A DNA stretch of 64,000 nucleotides from positions 248,001-312,000 of the forward strand of contig NZ_AQRA01000004.1 in assembly GCF_000626715.1 (NCBI RefSeq), in the 5' to 3' direction. Position numbers and translations under genes: made by a program. Shown here piece after piece: positions 50,479-59,142 of this stretch (within the stretch, counting starts at the first letter, position 1; the number at the start of each line of letters is the position of its first letter). Below the pieces are notes generated by a model. The model saw nothing but the letters and a program-made list of their open reading frames with translations. It was not told the DNA's origin and did no database searches. Origin of the DNA: Aquimarina atlantica. GTDB taxonomy: Bacteria; Bacteroidota; Bacteroidia; Flavobacteriales; Flavobacteriaceae.

Positions 50479-51975
50479 ATGAAACACATATTTTCTTTAT
50501 TCATTACAGTGTTTGTTATTTCGCTTTACGCGGAAGCACAAAATGTTAAAGTTCCTATTGACACCACTATAGTAACTAATCATACAACGACGATAAAAGG
50601 AAAAGCTATTACATACAAAGCAACAGTGGGGTTTCAACCCGTTTGGGATGAAACAGGAGTACCTATAGCTTCTTTATGTTATACGTATTACAAAAGATCC
50701 GATATCAAAAATGATGAAAATCGACCTTTACTCATTTCATTTAATGGTGGTCCGGGATCAGCTTCGGTTTGGATGCATATTGCCTACACAGGGCCTCGTA
50801 TTCTTAAGATCGATAATGAAGGGTTTCCTGTACAACCTTATGGAATTAAAGCTAACCCTAATTCGGTGCTGGATGTAGCAGATATTGTTTTTGTAAATCC
50901 TGTAAACACCGGGTATTCTAGAATGATCCCAGGAAAAGACGGAAAAATGCCTGATAAAAAGCTGTTCTTTGGGGTAAAAGCAGATGTAAAATACCTGGCT
51001 GATTGGATCAATACGTTTGTTACTCGAAACAATCGTTGGCGATCTCCAAAATATCTTATTGGAGAAAGTTATGGAACCACACGAGTTTCTGGTCTGGCGC
51101 TTGAGCTTCAAAATCGCCAATGGATGTATCTTAATGGAGTAATATTAGTCTCTCCTACCGAAATAGGTTTTAAATTTGATGGCCCGGTAGAAGTAGCAAA
51201 TCGATTACCCTATTTTGCTGCCGCGGCATGGTACCACAAGATGTTGCCTCCAGAGCTTCAGAGCAAAGATTTACTCGAAGTACTTCCAGAAGTAGAAAAG
51301 TATACGATTAATCAATTGCTTCCGGCTATTGTAAAAAGTGGATATCTGGACGCTGCCAAAAAAGAAGAGGTTATCAACAAGATGGCGTACTACTCTGGTC
51401 TTTCTAAGAAAACCATACGACAACATAATCTCGAAGTACCAAAATCATATTTCTGGAAAGATCTTTTACGAGATAAAGAAGGATATACAATTGGCCGATT
51501 AGATTCTCGCTATAAAGGAATGGATATAAAAGATGCTGGGGATAATCCTGATTATAATAGTGAGTTAACTTCCTGGCTTCATTCTTTTACACCCGCTATT
51601 AACTATTATTACAGTCAGGAATTAAAATTTAAAACCGATTTAAAATATAATATGTTTGGTCCCGTTAGACCCTGGGATAGAACCAAAGGTAATAATACCG
51701 GTGAAAACCTAAGAAGAGCTATGGCCATGAATGCCAACCTTCATACGATGATCCAATCGGGGTATTATGATGGTGCTACTACCTATTTTAATGCTAAATA
51801 TGTGATGTGGCAACTCAATGCAAATGGGAAACTTAAAAATCGCCTAAGTTTTAAAGGATATCGCAGTGGTCATATGATGTACCTTCGTAATGAAGACCTG
51901 ATTAAAGCGAACGATGATATTAGAGCATTTATTACCAAATCATCTGTTAATATAAATAAAGGATCAAAATATTAA
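50479..51975 (+). CDS. S10 family serine carboxypeptidase-like protein
   Basis: A 498-residue exported alpha/beta hydrolase (signal ends LYAEAQ). S10 motifs: NGGPGSASVWMH (oxyanion region, ~90), nucleophile Ser in GESYGTTR (~197), Asp in YYDGATTYF (~430) and His in SGHMMYLRNED (~465). The catalytic order Ser-Asp-His fits S10. It cleaves C-terminal residues in the periplasm. It probably acts with the two preceding amidohydrolases in handling peptides. Its last ~200 nt occur again at 52658-52865. Confidence 0.9.
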   Translation: MKHIFSLFITVFVISLYAEAQNVKVPIDTTIVTNHTTTIKGKAITYKATVGFQPVWDETGVPIASLCYTYYKRSDIKNDENRPLLISFNGGPGSASVWMHIAYTGPRILKIDNEGFPVQPYGIKANPNSVLDVADIVFVNPVNTGYSRMIPGKDGKMPDKKLFFGVKADVKYLADWINTFVTRNNRWRSPKYLIGESYGTTRVSGLALELQNRQWMYLNGVILVSPTEIGFKFDGPVEVANRLPYFAAAAWYHKMLPPELQSKDLLEVLPEVEKYTINQLLPAIVKSGYLDAAKKEEVINKMAYYSGLSKKTIRQHNLEVPKSYFWKDLLRDKEGYTIGRLDSRYKGMDIKDAGDNPDYNSELTSWLHSFTPAINYYYSQELKFKTDLKYNMFGPVRPWDRTKGNNTGENLRRAMAMNANLHTMIQSGYYDGATTYFNAKYVMWQLNANGKLKNRLSFKGYRSGHMMYLRNEDLIKANDDIRAFITKSSVNINKGSKY

Positions 51976-51990
51976 GCTTATGGCTGCAAT
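51765..51990 (+). repeat. Direct repeat, copy A (end of S10 gene plus start of a pirin remnant)
   Basis: Bases 51765-51990 cover the last 70 codons of the S10 gene and ATGGCTGCAAT, identical to the first 11 bases of the pirin gene. Copy B is 52658-52879. In the 177 nt of the coding alignment I count about 18 differences, i.e. near 90% identity. Confidence 0.85.
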
Positions 51991-52009
51991 CCAATTGAAT
52001 TATTATTAA
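51980..52009 (+). pseudogene. Pirin start remnant
   Basis: ATGGCTGCAATCCAATTG codes MAAIQLNYY then stop. The first eleven bases equal the start of the pirin gene at 52869 (MAAI), and both sit just after AAAATATTAA. This is a broken copy of the pirin start, joined to unrelated sequence. Confidence 0.6.
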
Positions 52010-52053
52010 AGATTACTAATTTTCTCCTTAAACTAAGAAGTTCGAAACAAAAA

Positions 52054-52083
52054 AGAGGGTATATGGTTTTTCATACACCCTCT
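52054..52083. terminator. Bidirectional terminator
   Basis: AGAGGGTATATG (52054-52065) pairs with CATACACCCTCT (52072-52083) with one mismatch. On the minus strand it is followed by a T run, ending the Cys-rich peptide gene; on the plus strand it ends the S10 operon. Confidence 0.7.
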
Positions 52084-52099
52084 ATTTGTTTTATACTAT

Positions 52100-52294
52100 T
52101 TAGAATAGAATACACCCTCCTCGTCTATCACAACGGCCGGGGATACATAAACTTTGATTATTATCCATAGTACAACCATCTCCACTTGAGCAACATTTAA
52201 TAGTTGGTGGTAACGATGGCCCCGAACCTTTAATATGTAACTGTTGATTTTTACTTAATTTTCGAACTCCTGCTAAGTTTAAAATGTTTTTCAT
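52100..52294 (-). CDS. Cys-rich peptide with bacteriocin/RiPP-like leader
   Basis: A 64-residue peptide. The N-terminal 24 residues (MKNILNLAGVRKLSKNQQ, then LHIKGSG) look like the leaders of Bacteroidetes natural-product precursors, which have a LSKxxQxxIxGG-type end, here GSG instead of GG. The core PSLPPTIKCCSSGDGCTM onward has six cysteines and Gly/Arg. No modification enzyme or peptidase-containing ABC transporter lies nearby, so it is an orphan precursor. It is transcribed from the 14-nt palindromic promoter (52591-52544) with a ~240-nt leader. It could also be a small secreted signalling peptide. Confidence 0.65.
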   Translation of the reverse strand: MKNILNLAGVRKLSKNQQLHIKGSGPSLPPTIKCCSSGDGCTMDNNQSLCIPGRCDRRGGCILF

Positions 52295-52543
52295 TGTATA
52301 AAATATTTAATAATTAATAAATCGAATATTGGTTTTCACTCTAATTTTTGTAACTCGAACTATAAGTTTTGTCTCAAAGTATCTTCAGTTAAGTTTATAG
52401 ATAAATCCATTTATGGTATAGTTGAAAAATGTTTTTCTTCTATTTCAGGTAATCTTCTAAGTAAATTTTATAACATAGATAGTATTCTAAAGATCATTGT
52501 TGTCATTAGATTTGCATCTACTTATAATATCAATTATTTAGAT

Positions 52544-52591
52544 CAAACATATCTAGTATAGACTTCAACTACTACCCTGTTTTCAGTGAAA
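52544..52591 (-). promoter_or_regulatory. Palindromic element plus -7 box (copy 3 of 3)
   Basis: On the minus strand TTTCACTGAAAACA (52591-52578) then GGGTAG, and after exactly 26 nt TATGTTTG (52551-52544). GATCTAAATAATTGAT follows, nearly the same as at copy 2. Confidence 0.75.
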
Positions 52592-52657
52592 CAAAAAAAT
52601 CAAAAAAAATTACTATTAAACAGTATCTTTAAAGTAAAGAATTACTAGTCAAAAAAA

Positions 52658-52865
52658 TTATGGTGCCAGAACTTATTCCAATATTAATTATGTGATTTGG
52701 CAACTCAACGCAGATGGAAAACTTAAAAAGCGTCTAAGTTTTAAAGGGTATGATAGTGGTCACAGGATGTATCTTCGTAATGAAGATCTGATTAAAGCGA
52801 CTGATGATATTAGAACATTTATTACCAAATCATCTATTAATATAAATAAAGGATCAAAATATTAA
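52658..52865 (+). pseudogene. Remnant of a second S10 carboxypeptidase gene (copy B of direct repeat)
   Basis: The frame YVIWQLNADGKLKKRLSF onward matches the last 58 residues of the S10 protein in full, including SGHRMYL with the catalytic His, and ends at the same stop (KGSKY). It has no start or N-terminal region. Its upstream block 52610-52660 resembles the promoter region of the kinase at 56211, not the S10 gene. Confidence 0.8.
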
Positions 52866-52868
52866 ATT

Positions 52869-53879
52869 ATGGCTGCAATTATTAAAATCAAACCGTTAGG
52901 CTTTCCCTGGGAAACCAGTGACCCATTTTTATTCTGTGCATATCATGAAGATCAATATCCAAAAGGAAACGGAGGGTTAGGTCCCGATGCGTCCTTAGAA
53001 GGACGTAATATTGGTCAGGATTTTACGCTTAAAGATGGATGGCGAATGTATCATGGAACCAAAATTCCTGGTTTTCCGGCACATCCGCATCGTGGTTTTG
53101 AAACCGTTACAATTGTCCAGAAAGGATTGGTGGATCACTCTGATTCACTTGGGGCTGCAGGACGTTTTGGTAACGGTGATGTACAATGGATGACAGCGGG
53201 CAAAGGTGTTCAGCATTCTGAAATGTTCCCTTTGTTACATACCGAAAAAGAAAATCCATTTTTGTTGTTTCAGATTTGGCTTAACCTTCCCAGGAATAAG
53301 AAAATGGTGGAACCACATTTTAAAATGTTATGGAGTGAAGAAGTTCCTAAAATAAAGAAGCAGGATAAGTTTGGACATAGTACCGAAATTACTTTAATTG
53401 CCGGAAAATTAGATGATATAACAGCTCCCTCTTCTGCCCCTGATTCCTGGGCAGCAGATCCAAATAATGAAGTAGCGATATGGACTATCAAAATGGATGC
53501 GAACGCAACATTTAGTTTTCCTATAGCCTCTACAGGTATAAACCGATCATTATATTTCTTTAAAGGAACCGAAGTTACCAGTGAAGGGTATACTATTCCT
53601 GTACAGCATGAAATTATTCTAAACGCGGATCAGGAATTTACACTAAAAAATGGTAATACCGAAGCGCATATATTACTATTACAAGGTAAGCCGATCAATG
53701 AACCTGTAGTAAAGCATGGGCCATTTGTTATGAACAGCCAGATAGAAATCAGGGAAGCTATACAAGAATATCAACAAACAGAATTTGGAGGTTGGCCCTG
53801 GGATAGTTATGATCATGTGCATTCCCCTTCTAAAGGTAGGTTTGCTTTATACCCTGATGGTACAGAAATAAAAAAGTAA
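52869..53879 (+). CDS. Pirin family protein
   Basis: A 336-residue bicupin. The iron-binding N-terminal cupin has [14 protein letters not shown] (two His) and [14 protein letters not shown] (His and Glu), all four metal ligands. The C-terminal cupin is less conserved ([20 protein letters not shown]). Pirins include quercetin 2,3-dioxygenases and transcription cofactors. It is cytoplasmic and follows the S10 remnant by 3 nt, so it probably once was downstream of a functional S10 gene. Confidence 0.92.
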   Translation: MAAIIKIKPLGFPWETSDPFLFCAYHEDQYPKGNGGLGPDASLEGRNIGQDFTLKDGWRMYHGTKIPGFPAHPHRGFETVTIVQKGLVDHSDSLGAAGRFGNGDVQWMTAGKGVQHSEMFPLLHTEKENPFLLFQIWLNLPRNKKMVEPHFKMLWSEEVPKIKKQDKFGHSTEITLIAGKLDDITAPSSAPDSWAADPNNEVAIWTIKMDANATFSFPIASTGINRSLYFFKGTEVTSEGYTIPVQHEIILNADQEFTLKNGNTEAHILLLQGKPINEPVVKHGPFVMNSQIEIREAIQEYQQTEFGGWPWDSYDHVHSPSKGRFALYPDGTEIKK

Positions 53880-53976
53880 CATATCCTAATCTTAATAGTT
53901 GGGTAAATAATGCTTATCTTTAATTCTAACATATGTTAACAACATCATTATCATCACCTTAGAAGATTTGATTTAA

Positions 53977-56049
53977 ATGTGTAATCGAAAAACATTTCTT
54001 TTACCCTTCCTGTTTTGTCTGTGTTCAGTTTTGTTTTTTTCTTGTTCGAAAGAAAAAATAATAACGAACGCTGAAGCGGATTGGTTAAAACAAAATGATT
54101 CTATTACAATAGCTTTATTTCCGTATTATCCTCCCTATCAATTTATAAATAACAATACTACTATTGAAGGTATTTTTATTGAATATTTTAACCTGATTGA
54201 AGATAAAATAGATCACAAGTTTAAAAGAAGGTATTATTCTAATTGGTCTCAACTGGTAAAAGATGCCAAAAGTAAAAAGATTGATATGATTCTGGAAGCT
54301 CAACAAACCTGGGATCGCAGTCAATATCTAAATTTTTATACCGAATTCTTTAACACTCCGTTTGTTCTTGTAGCCTCAAAAGATACTCCCGATGGACTCA
54401 CTTTAAAAGATTTTAACACTAAAACCATAACGGTTCCTCTCGGATATTCTTCTGAAGAATATTTAAGAAAAAAGCACCCAGAAATTAAACTCAAAACCTA
54501 TCTCAATGAAAGTATGGCATTACAAAAGGTGCAAACAGGAAAACACGATGCATATTTTGGTCCAAAAACTGTCGCTAATTTTTTAATAAAATCTAAAAAC
54601 TTCGACAATCTTAAAATCATAGCCGAAACTAAATATTCTTACATCCCCAGTATTGCTGTAGCTAAAGACAATGCCATTTTAAATAAAATCATTCAAAAGA
54701 CAACTAACAGTATTTCTGATAGCGAAAAACAAAATATTATAGAAAACTGGCTTTACATTAAAACAAAACCATTTTATAAAAACCCAAATTTTTTGATTCC
54801 TTTTGTCTTTTTTATATTACTGGGTTTACTTATTGTTTTAGGGATCAACTTTTATTTGGGTTACACCGTAAAACACAGAACTAAAGCGCTTAGAATAGCA
54901 AAAGATAATGCCGAAAAGGATAATCAATTAAAAACAGCATTTATTCATAATATATCTCATGAAATCCGAACACCCATGAATGGTATTATTGGGTTTTCGA
55001 GACTTCTTAAAGAATCTAGCACAACAGATAACCAAAAAGCAAAATACACCGAAATTATAGTTAACAGCAGTAAACAATTAATTGCTAGTATGGATAACGT
55101 ACTCGAAATTTCGAAACTACAAACTAAACAGGTCATTCTTACTCAAGAAGAAACCGATCTATACGAAGTTTTTGATATTGTTTTTTCAACTTTCGAAATA
55201 ATAGCAAAGAAAAAAGGGATCTCGCTTATACTTAATAATAATCTGCTAGAGGATCAACGTTATGTGCGTATTGACAAATCTAAGCTTATTAAAATTATAA
55301 CTAGTCTAGTTAAAAATGCAGTTAAATATACTCAAAGAGGAGCAGTACTTATTTCTGTTATGTTACAATCAGATTTTTTAGTCATTAATGTACGGGACTC
55401 TGGAATTGGAATTGATCCTAAGAATCAACAGCTTATATTTAAAAGTTTTTCTCAATCAGAAAATCAAATTTCAAGAAAATATGGAGGATTAGGACTGGGA
55501 CTTACAATAGCCAAAGAGTATACTAACCTAATGAAGGGTGAGTTATCTTTTTCCTCTATTCCTGACAAAGGATCCACATTTCGAGTCGAGTTACCCTATC
55601 ATCCTATTACTATTGCTAATCCTCTTAATACAATATCACCTACATTATCCAAAGACACAAAAACCAGACAACATACTATCCTTATTGCAGAAGATGGTGA
55701 CGTTAATTTTTTGGTTCTTAAAACAATTTTACTAAAAATAGAAAATTATCACTTTACTATTCATCGTGCCAAAAATGGAAAAGAAGCGGTAACATTTTGT
55801 AAAGAAAACAATGCTATTAACCTGGTCTTTATGGATATGAAAATGCCCGAAATGGATGGGTATGATGCTACAAAACTGATAAAAAAATTACACCCAGAGC
55901 TTCCTGTGATTGCACAAACAGCCTATGCTAACAAAGAAGATATACTTAACGTTTTTGCTGCTGGATGCGATGATTTTATAGCAAAACCTGTTGATCCCGA
56001 AATTTTAAAAAAAGTTATTCATAAATATTTATCTGTATATTCTTTCTAA
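53977..56049 (+). CDS. Hybrid sensor histidine kinase with periplasmic SBP domain (paralogue 1)
   Basis: A 690-residue protein. An N-terminal lipoprotein-like signal (LFFSCSKEK) leads into a type 3 solute-binding domain (residues ~35-265; DSITIALFPYYPPYQFINNN), then one membrane helix (PNFLIPFVFFILLGLLIVL), a HisKA with the phospho-His in HNISHEIRTPMNG (~327), a HATPase (GGLGLGLTIAKE) and a receiver (EDGDVN; phospho-Asp in LVFMDMKMPEMDG ~618; K in FIAKPVD). No HPt or DNA-binding output is present. A close paralogue follows. Confidence 0.92.
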   Translation: MCNRKTFLLPFLFCLCSVLFFSCSKEKIITNAEADWLKQNDSITIALFPYYPPYQFINNNTTIEGIFIEYFNLIEDKIDHKFKRRYYSNWSQLVKDAKSKKIDMILEAQQTWDRSQYLNFYTEFFNTPFVLVASKDTPDGLTLKDFNTKTITVPLGYSSEEYLRKKHPEIKLKTYLNESMALQKVQTGKHDAYFGPKTVANFLIKSKNFDNLKIIAETKYSYIPSIAVAKDNAILNKIIQKTTNSISDSEKQNIIENWLYIKTKPFYKNPNFLIPFVFFILLGLLIVLGINFYLGYTVKHRTKALRIAKDNAEKDNQLKTAFIHNISHEIRTPMNGIIGFSRLLKESSTTDNQKAKYTEIIVNSSKQLIASMDNVLEISKLQTKQVILTQEETDLYEVFDIVFSTFEIIAKKKGISLILNNNLLEDQRYVRIDKSKLIKIITSLVKNAVKYTQRGAVLISVMLQSDFLVINVRDSGIGIDPKNQQLIFKSFSQSENQISRKYGGLGLGLTIAKEYTNLMKGELSFSSIPDKGSTFRVELPYHPITIANPLNTISPTLSKDTKTRQHTILIAEDGDVNFLVLKTILLKIENYHFTIHRAKNGKEAVTFCKENNAINLVFMDMKMPEMDGYDATKLIKKLHPELPVIAQTAYANKEDILNVFAAGCDDFIAKPVDPEILKKVIHKYLSVYSF

Positions 56050-56210
56050 AAGAAATACAATGCCTTAGAGTATAAAAATTTATGATTTTCGAATCTATAT
56101 TAATTCACTTTGTTCTACAAATAAGCTTAGTGTTTCTTGAAAGTGTTACTATTAAATAGTATCTTTATTAATAAGGAGCAAAAAAAGTAAGGGATAACTA
56201 GTAAAAAGCT

Positions 56211-58289
56211 ATGGCAAAAAAATTACTATATATTTTCTGTTCCTTTAGTATATGGATAGGATTTTTTTCTTGTTCTAAATCTACAGTCCTAAGTGACAAA
56301 GAAAAAGATTGGCTACAAAACAATGATAGTATTTCTGTCGGGCTTTTTCCATATTATGCCCCATATCAATTCATTAATGAAAATGAAGAAATAGATGGTA
56401 TCTTAATCGATTACCTCTCGCTTATCGAAAAGAAAATAGATCGCAAATTTCAGCGAAAACTGTATACAAATTGGGAACAACTTCTAAATGATGCAAAAAA
56501 TAATAAAGTTGAAATTGTTTTAGAAATCCAACAAACCAATAAAAGAGATGCTTACTTTAATTTCTACTCACAACTCTTTGAGTCTAGTCATACTATTGTA
56601 ACTCAAAAAGGTGTTGATTATGGTACACATCTAACAGATTATAACGACAAAATAATTACAGTTCCTAAAGATTATGCGATATATGAAATTCTAAAAGAAT
56701 ATGAAAAAGATCTCAACATTTCTACAGAAATAGATGATTTAAGTTGTTTAAAAAAAGTTAGTTCCGGAAAATATCATGCCTATATTGGGCCAAAGGCAGT
56801 AGCTAATTATCTTATAAAAACCGAAAATCTAGATAACCTTAAAATTGTTTCAGAAACTCAATATACATATGCTCCAAGCCTTGCTGTTCAAAAAAGTAAT
56901 GTTATGCTTAGTAATATTATTGCTAAGACTACCAATAATATTACTGATCACGAAAAGGAAATTATTTTTGACAATTGGCTATATAATGCTGTCGTTCCTT
57001 TTTATAAAAAAGCAAGTTTCTGGATTACACTTACCGGGATTATTCTGTTATCGTTAGTTGTTATTCTTCTTCTTAACCGATATCTTAAATATTTAATCAA
57101 ACAAAAAACAAAAGAATTAAAAATTGCTAAAGAACGAGCCGAAGAGAGTAATAAATTAAAAACTGCATTCATTCATAATATTTCGCATGAAGTACGTACA
57201 CCTATGAACGGTATTATTGGTTTTTCTGAATTACTTAATGATCCACAAATTACATCGGATCAACAAAAAGAATATTCAAAAATTATTATAAAAAGCAGCA
57301 ATCAATTAATAAACATTATCGATGATATCATCGAAATTTCAAAATTAGAGACAAATCAGGTCGAAGTTCGTTTTGAAGAAATAAATATTAACGATACGTT
57401 ACAAAAGTTATTTTCCGATTTTCAGAGTAAAGCGATTAGCAAAAATATTGCAATATACCTCAATAATAAATTAACCGATGATCAGGGGATCATACTTATG
57501 GATAAGTTAAAAATCCATAAGATTCTGCAAAACCTTATTGATAATGCAATTAAATTTACAACCAAAGGTATGATAGAGATTTCTTGTGAAATTGAAAATA
57601 GTTCTTTGGTGATTACGATTATAGATACGGGAATAGGTATTAAACCAGAAGATCAGGAACTAATATTTAGAAACTTCTCACAATCTGAAAAAGAAGTTAC
57701 AAAAAGCTATGATGGTCTTGGATTAGGTTTATCAATTGCCCAGAAAAATGCCAAGTTAATCGGAGGCAATGTTACTTTTGTGTCAATGGTAAATAAAGGT
57801 TCAATATTTACATTAACAGTACCATACAACCCCATTGTTAATCCTGTCGTATCTGATATTTCTTCGGATAAAGAAGAGGCTCCTGATATTCCTATAAAAC
57901 AAGTTATTTTAATTGTAGAAGACGGGGATGTAAATTTTTTATTTCTTAAAACGATATTACTTAAGATGAAAGGATATAAATTTGTAATTCATCGTGCAGA
58001 AAATGGAAAGCAAGCGGTAGAGATTTGCAAAAAAAACGAACATATCGATTTAATTCTCATGGATATAAGAATGCCCGTAATGGATGGTTATACAGCTACA
58101 AGAAAAATAAAGAAAATGAGACCCGGATTACCTATTGTAGCACAAACAGCATACTCTACAGAAGAAGATATTCAAAAAGCATTAGATGCAGGATGCGATG
58201 ATTTTGTTTCTAAACCCGTAGATAGAAAAATACTAAAACCTATCATTAACAAATACTTTTCAGTTTTTTCAAAATCAAAATTCACCTAA
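56211..58289 (+). CDS. Hybrid sensor histidine kinase with periplasmic SBP domain (paralogue 2)
   Basis: A 692-residue protein with the same domain order as the preceding gene: GFFSCSKS lipoprotein-like start, SBP type 3 domain (~35-265), membrane helix (~270-290), HisKA (HNISHEVRTPMNG ~325), HATPase (YDGLGLGLSIAQK), receiver (phospho-Asp in LILMDIRMPVMDG ~618). Roughly 55-60% identity by eye to paralogue 1, with the SBP domains less similar than the kinase domains. This suggests duplication followed by change of ligand. It ends 7 nt before the DUF1853 gene. Phosphotransfer target unknown. Confidence 0.92.
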   Translation: MAKKLLYIFCSFSIWIGFFSCSKSTVLSDKEKDWLQNNDSISVGLFPYYAPYQFINENEEIDGILIDYLSLIEKKIDRKFQRKLYTNWEQLLNDAKNNKVEIVLEIQQTNKRDAYFNFYSQLFESSHTIVTQKGVDYGTHLTDYNDKIITVPKDYAIYEILKEYEKDLNISTEIDDLSCLKKVSSGKYHAYIGPKAVANYLIKTENLDNLKIVSETQYTYAPSLAVQKSNVMLSNIIAKTTNNITDHEKEIIFDNWLYNAVVPFYKKASFWITLTGIILLSLVVILLLNRYLKYLIKQKTKELKIAKERAEESNKLKTAFIHNISHEVRTPMNGIIGFSELLNDPQITSDQQKEYSKIIIKSSNQLINIIDDIIEISKLETNQVEVRFEEININDTLQKLFSDFQSKAISKNIAIYLNNKLTDDQGIILMDKLKIHKILQNLIDNAIKFTTKGMIEISCEIENSSLVITIIDTGIGIKPEDQELIFRNFSQSEKEVTKSYDGLGLGLSIAQKNAKLIGGNVTFVSMVNKGSIFTLTVPYNPIVNPVVSDISSDKEEAPDIPIKQVILIVEDGDVNFLFLKTILLKMKGYKFVIHRAENGKQAVEICKKNEHIDLILMDIRMPVMDGYTATRKIKKMRPGLPIVAQTAYSTEEDIQKALDAGCDDFVSKPVDRKILKPIINKYFSVFSKSKFT

Positions 58290-58296
58290 AACCTAA

Positions 58297-59121
58297 ATGT
58301 CAATCAAAACTGAATATTTAGGGTTTTTAAATAGTAAACCCTTATGGACTAACAAAACTCTTTTGGGATTATTTCCTTTTGATATTGAAAAAGTATTAGA
58401 AAACGATGTTTTACCAGATGTAACAGAAATTAATATTCGGGATAATGAAGTATTAGGTAAGCGTATAGAGTTTTTTTTTGAATACTGCATTACCAATACT
58501 GATCGGTATGAGATTATAGCAAAGAATATTCAGGTATACCAGGATAAAATTACCATCGGAGAATTAGATTTTCTAGTACAGGATCATAGCGGCAATAAGA
58601 CTCTACATATTGAAGTTGTATATAAATTTTATCTGTATGACCCATTACTTGAAGGTGAGCTTCAGCAATGGATTGGTCCTAATCGCAAAGATACTTTACT
58701 TCAAAAAATAGAAAAACTGAAAACCAAGCAATTGCCATTACTCTACAGAGAAGAAACCTTATCTATTCTTGAGAACTTGCATATAGATCCAAAAAGCATT
58801 CATCAATGTGTATGCTATATGGCAAATCTTTTTGTTCCTCTATCTATGAAAAAAGAATTATTTCCAATTGTAAATAATCAATCTATTATAGGTTTTTGGA
58901 TATCATTAAAAGATTTTACTTCAGAGCAATATGGTAGTTCTCTTTTTAATATTCCGAAGAAAAAAGATTGGGTTACCGATCCAAAATATGGTGATACCTG
59001 GTTTTCTTTTACTGTTATAAAAGAGCAGGTTCAGCTAGCATTATCGCAAAAAAAATCTCCATTACTTTGGATGAAAAGTAATGAAGATTCTTATAAACGT
59101 TTTTTTGTCGTTTGGTGGTGA
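58297..59121 (+). CDS. DUF1853 family protein
   Basis: A 274-residue cytoplasmic protein. The stretch ITIGELDFLVQDHSGNKTLH then IEVVYKFYL resembles a PD-(D/E)xK nuclease core (E/D ... ExK-like), as proposed for DUF1853. The rest includes WIGPNRKDTLLQKIEKLKTK and YGDTWFSFTVIKEQVQ. Its start is 7 nt after the kinase stop and it may be co-transcribed. No other function is visible. Confidence 0.75.
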   Translation: MSIKTEYLGFLNSKPLWTNKTLLGLFPFDIEKVLENDVLPDVTEINIRDNEVLGKRIEFFFEYCITNTDRYEIIAKNIQVYQDKITIGELDFLVQDHSGNKTLHIEVVYKFYLYDPLLEGELQQWIGPNRKDTLLQKIEKLKTKQLPLLYREETLSILENLHIDPKSIHQCVCYMANLFVPLSMKKELFPIVNNQSIIGFWISLKDFTSEQYGSSLFNIPKKKDWVTDPKYGDTWFSFTVIKEQVQLALSQKKSPLLWMKSNEDSYKRFFVVWW

Positions 59122-59142
59122 GACGTAAACTAAATTAAAGCC

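Larger units (their letters stand above)
52295..52868. other. Intergenic region with promoter copy 3, a promoter-like block and an S10 remnant
   Basis: Contains the leader of the peptide gene (52295-52540), the palindromic promoter (52544-52591), TTACTATTAAACAGTATCTT at 52610-52629 (the same motif lies at 56146, before the second hybrid kinase gene), and the S10 remnant (52658-52865). Confidence 0.6.
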
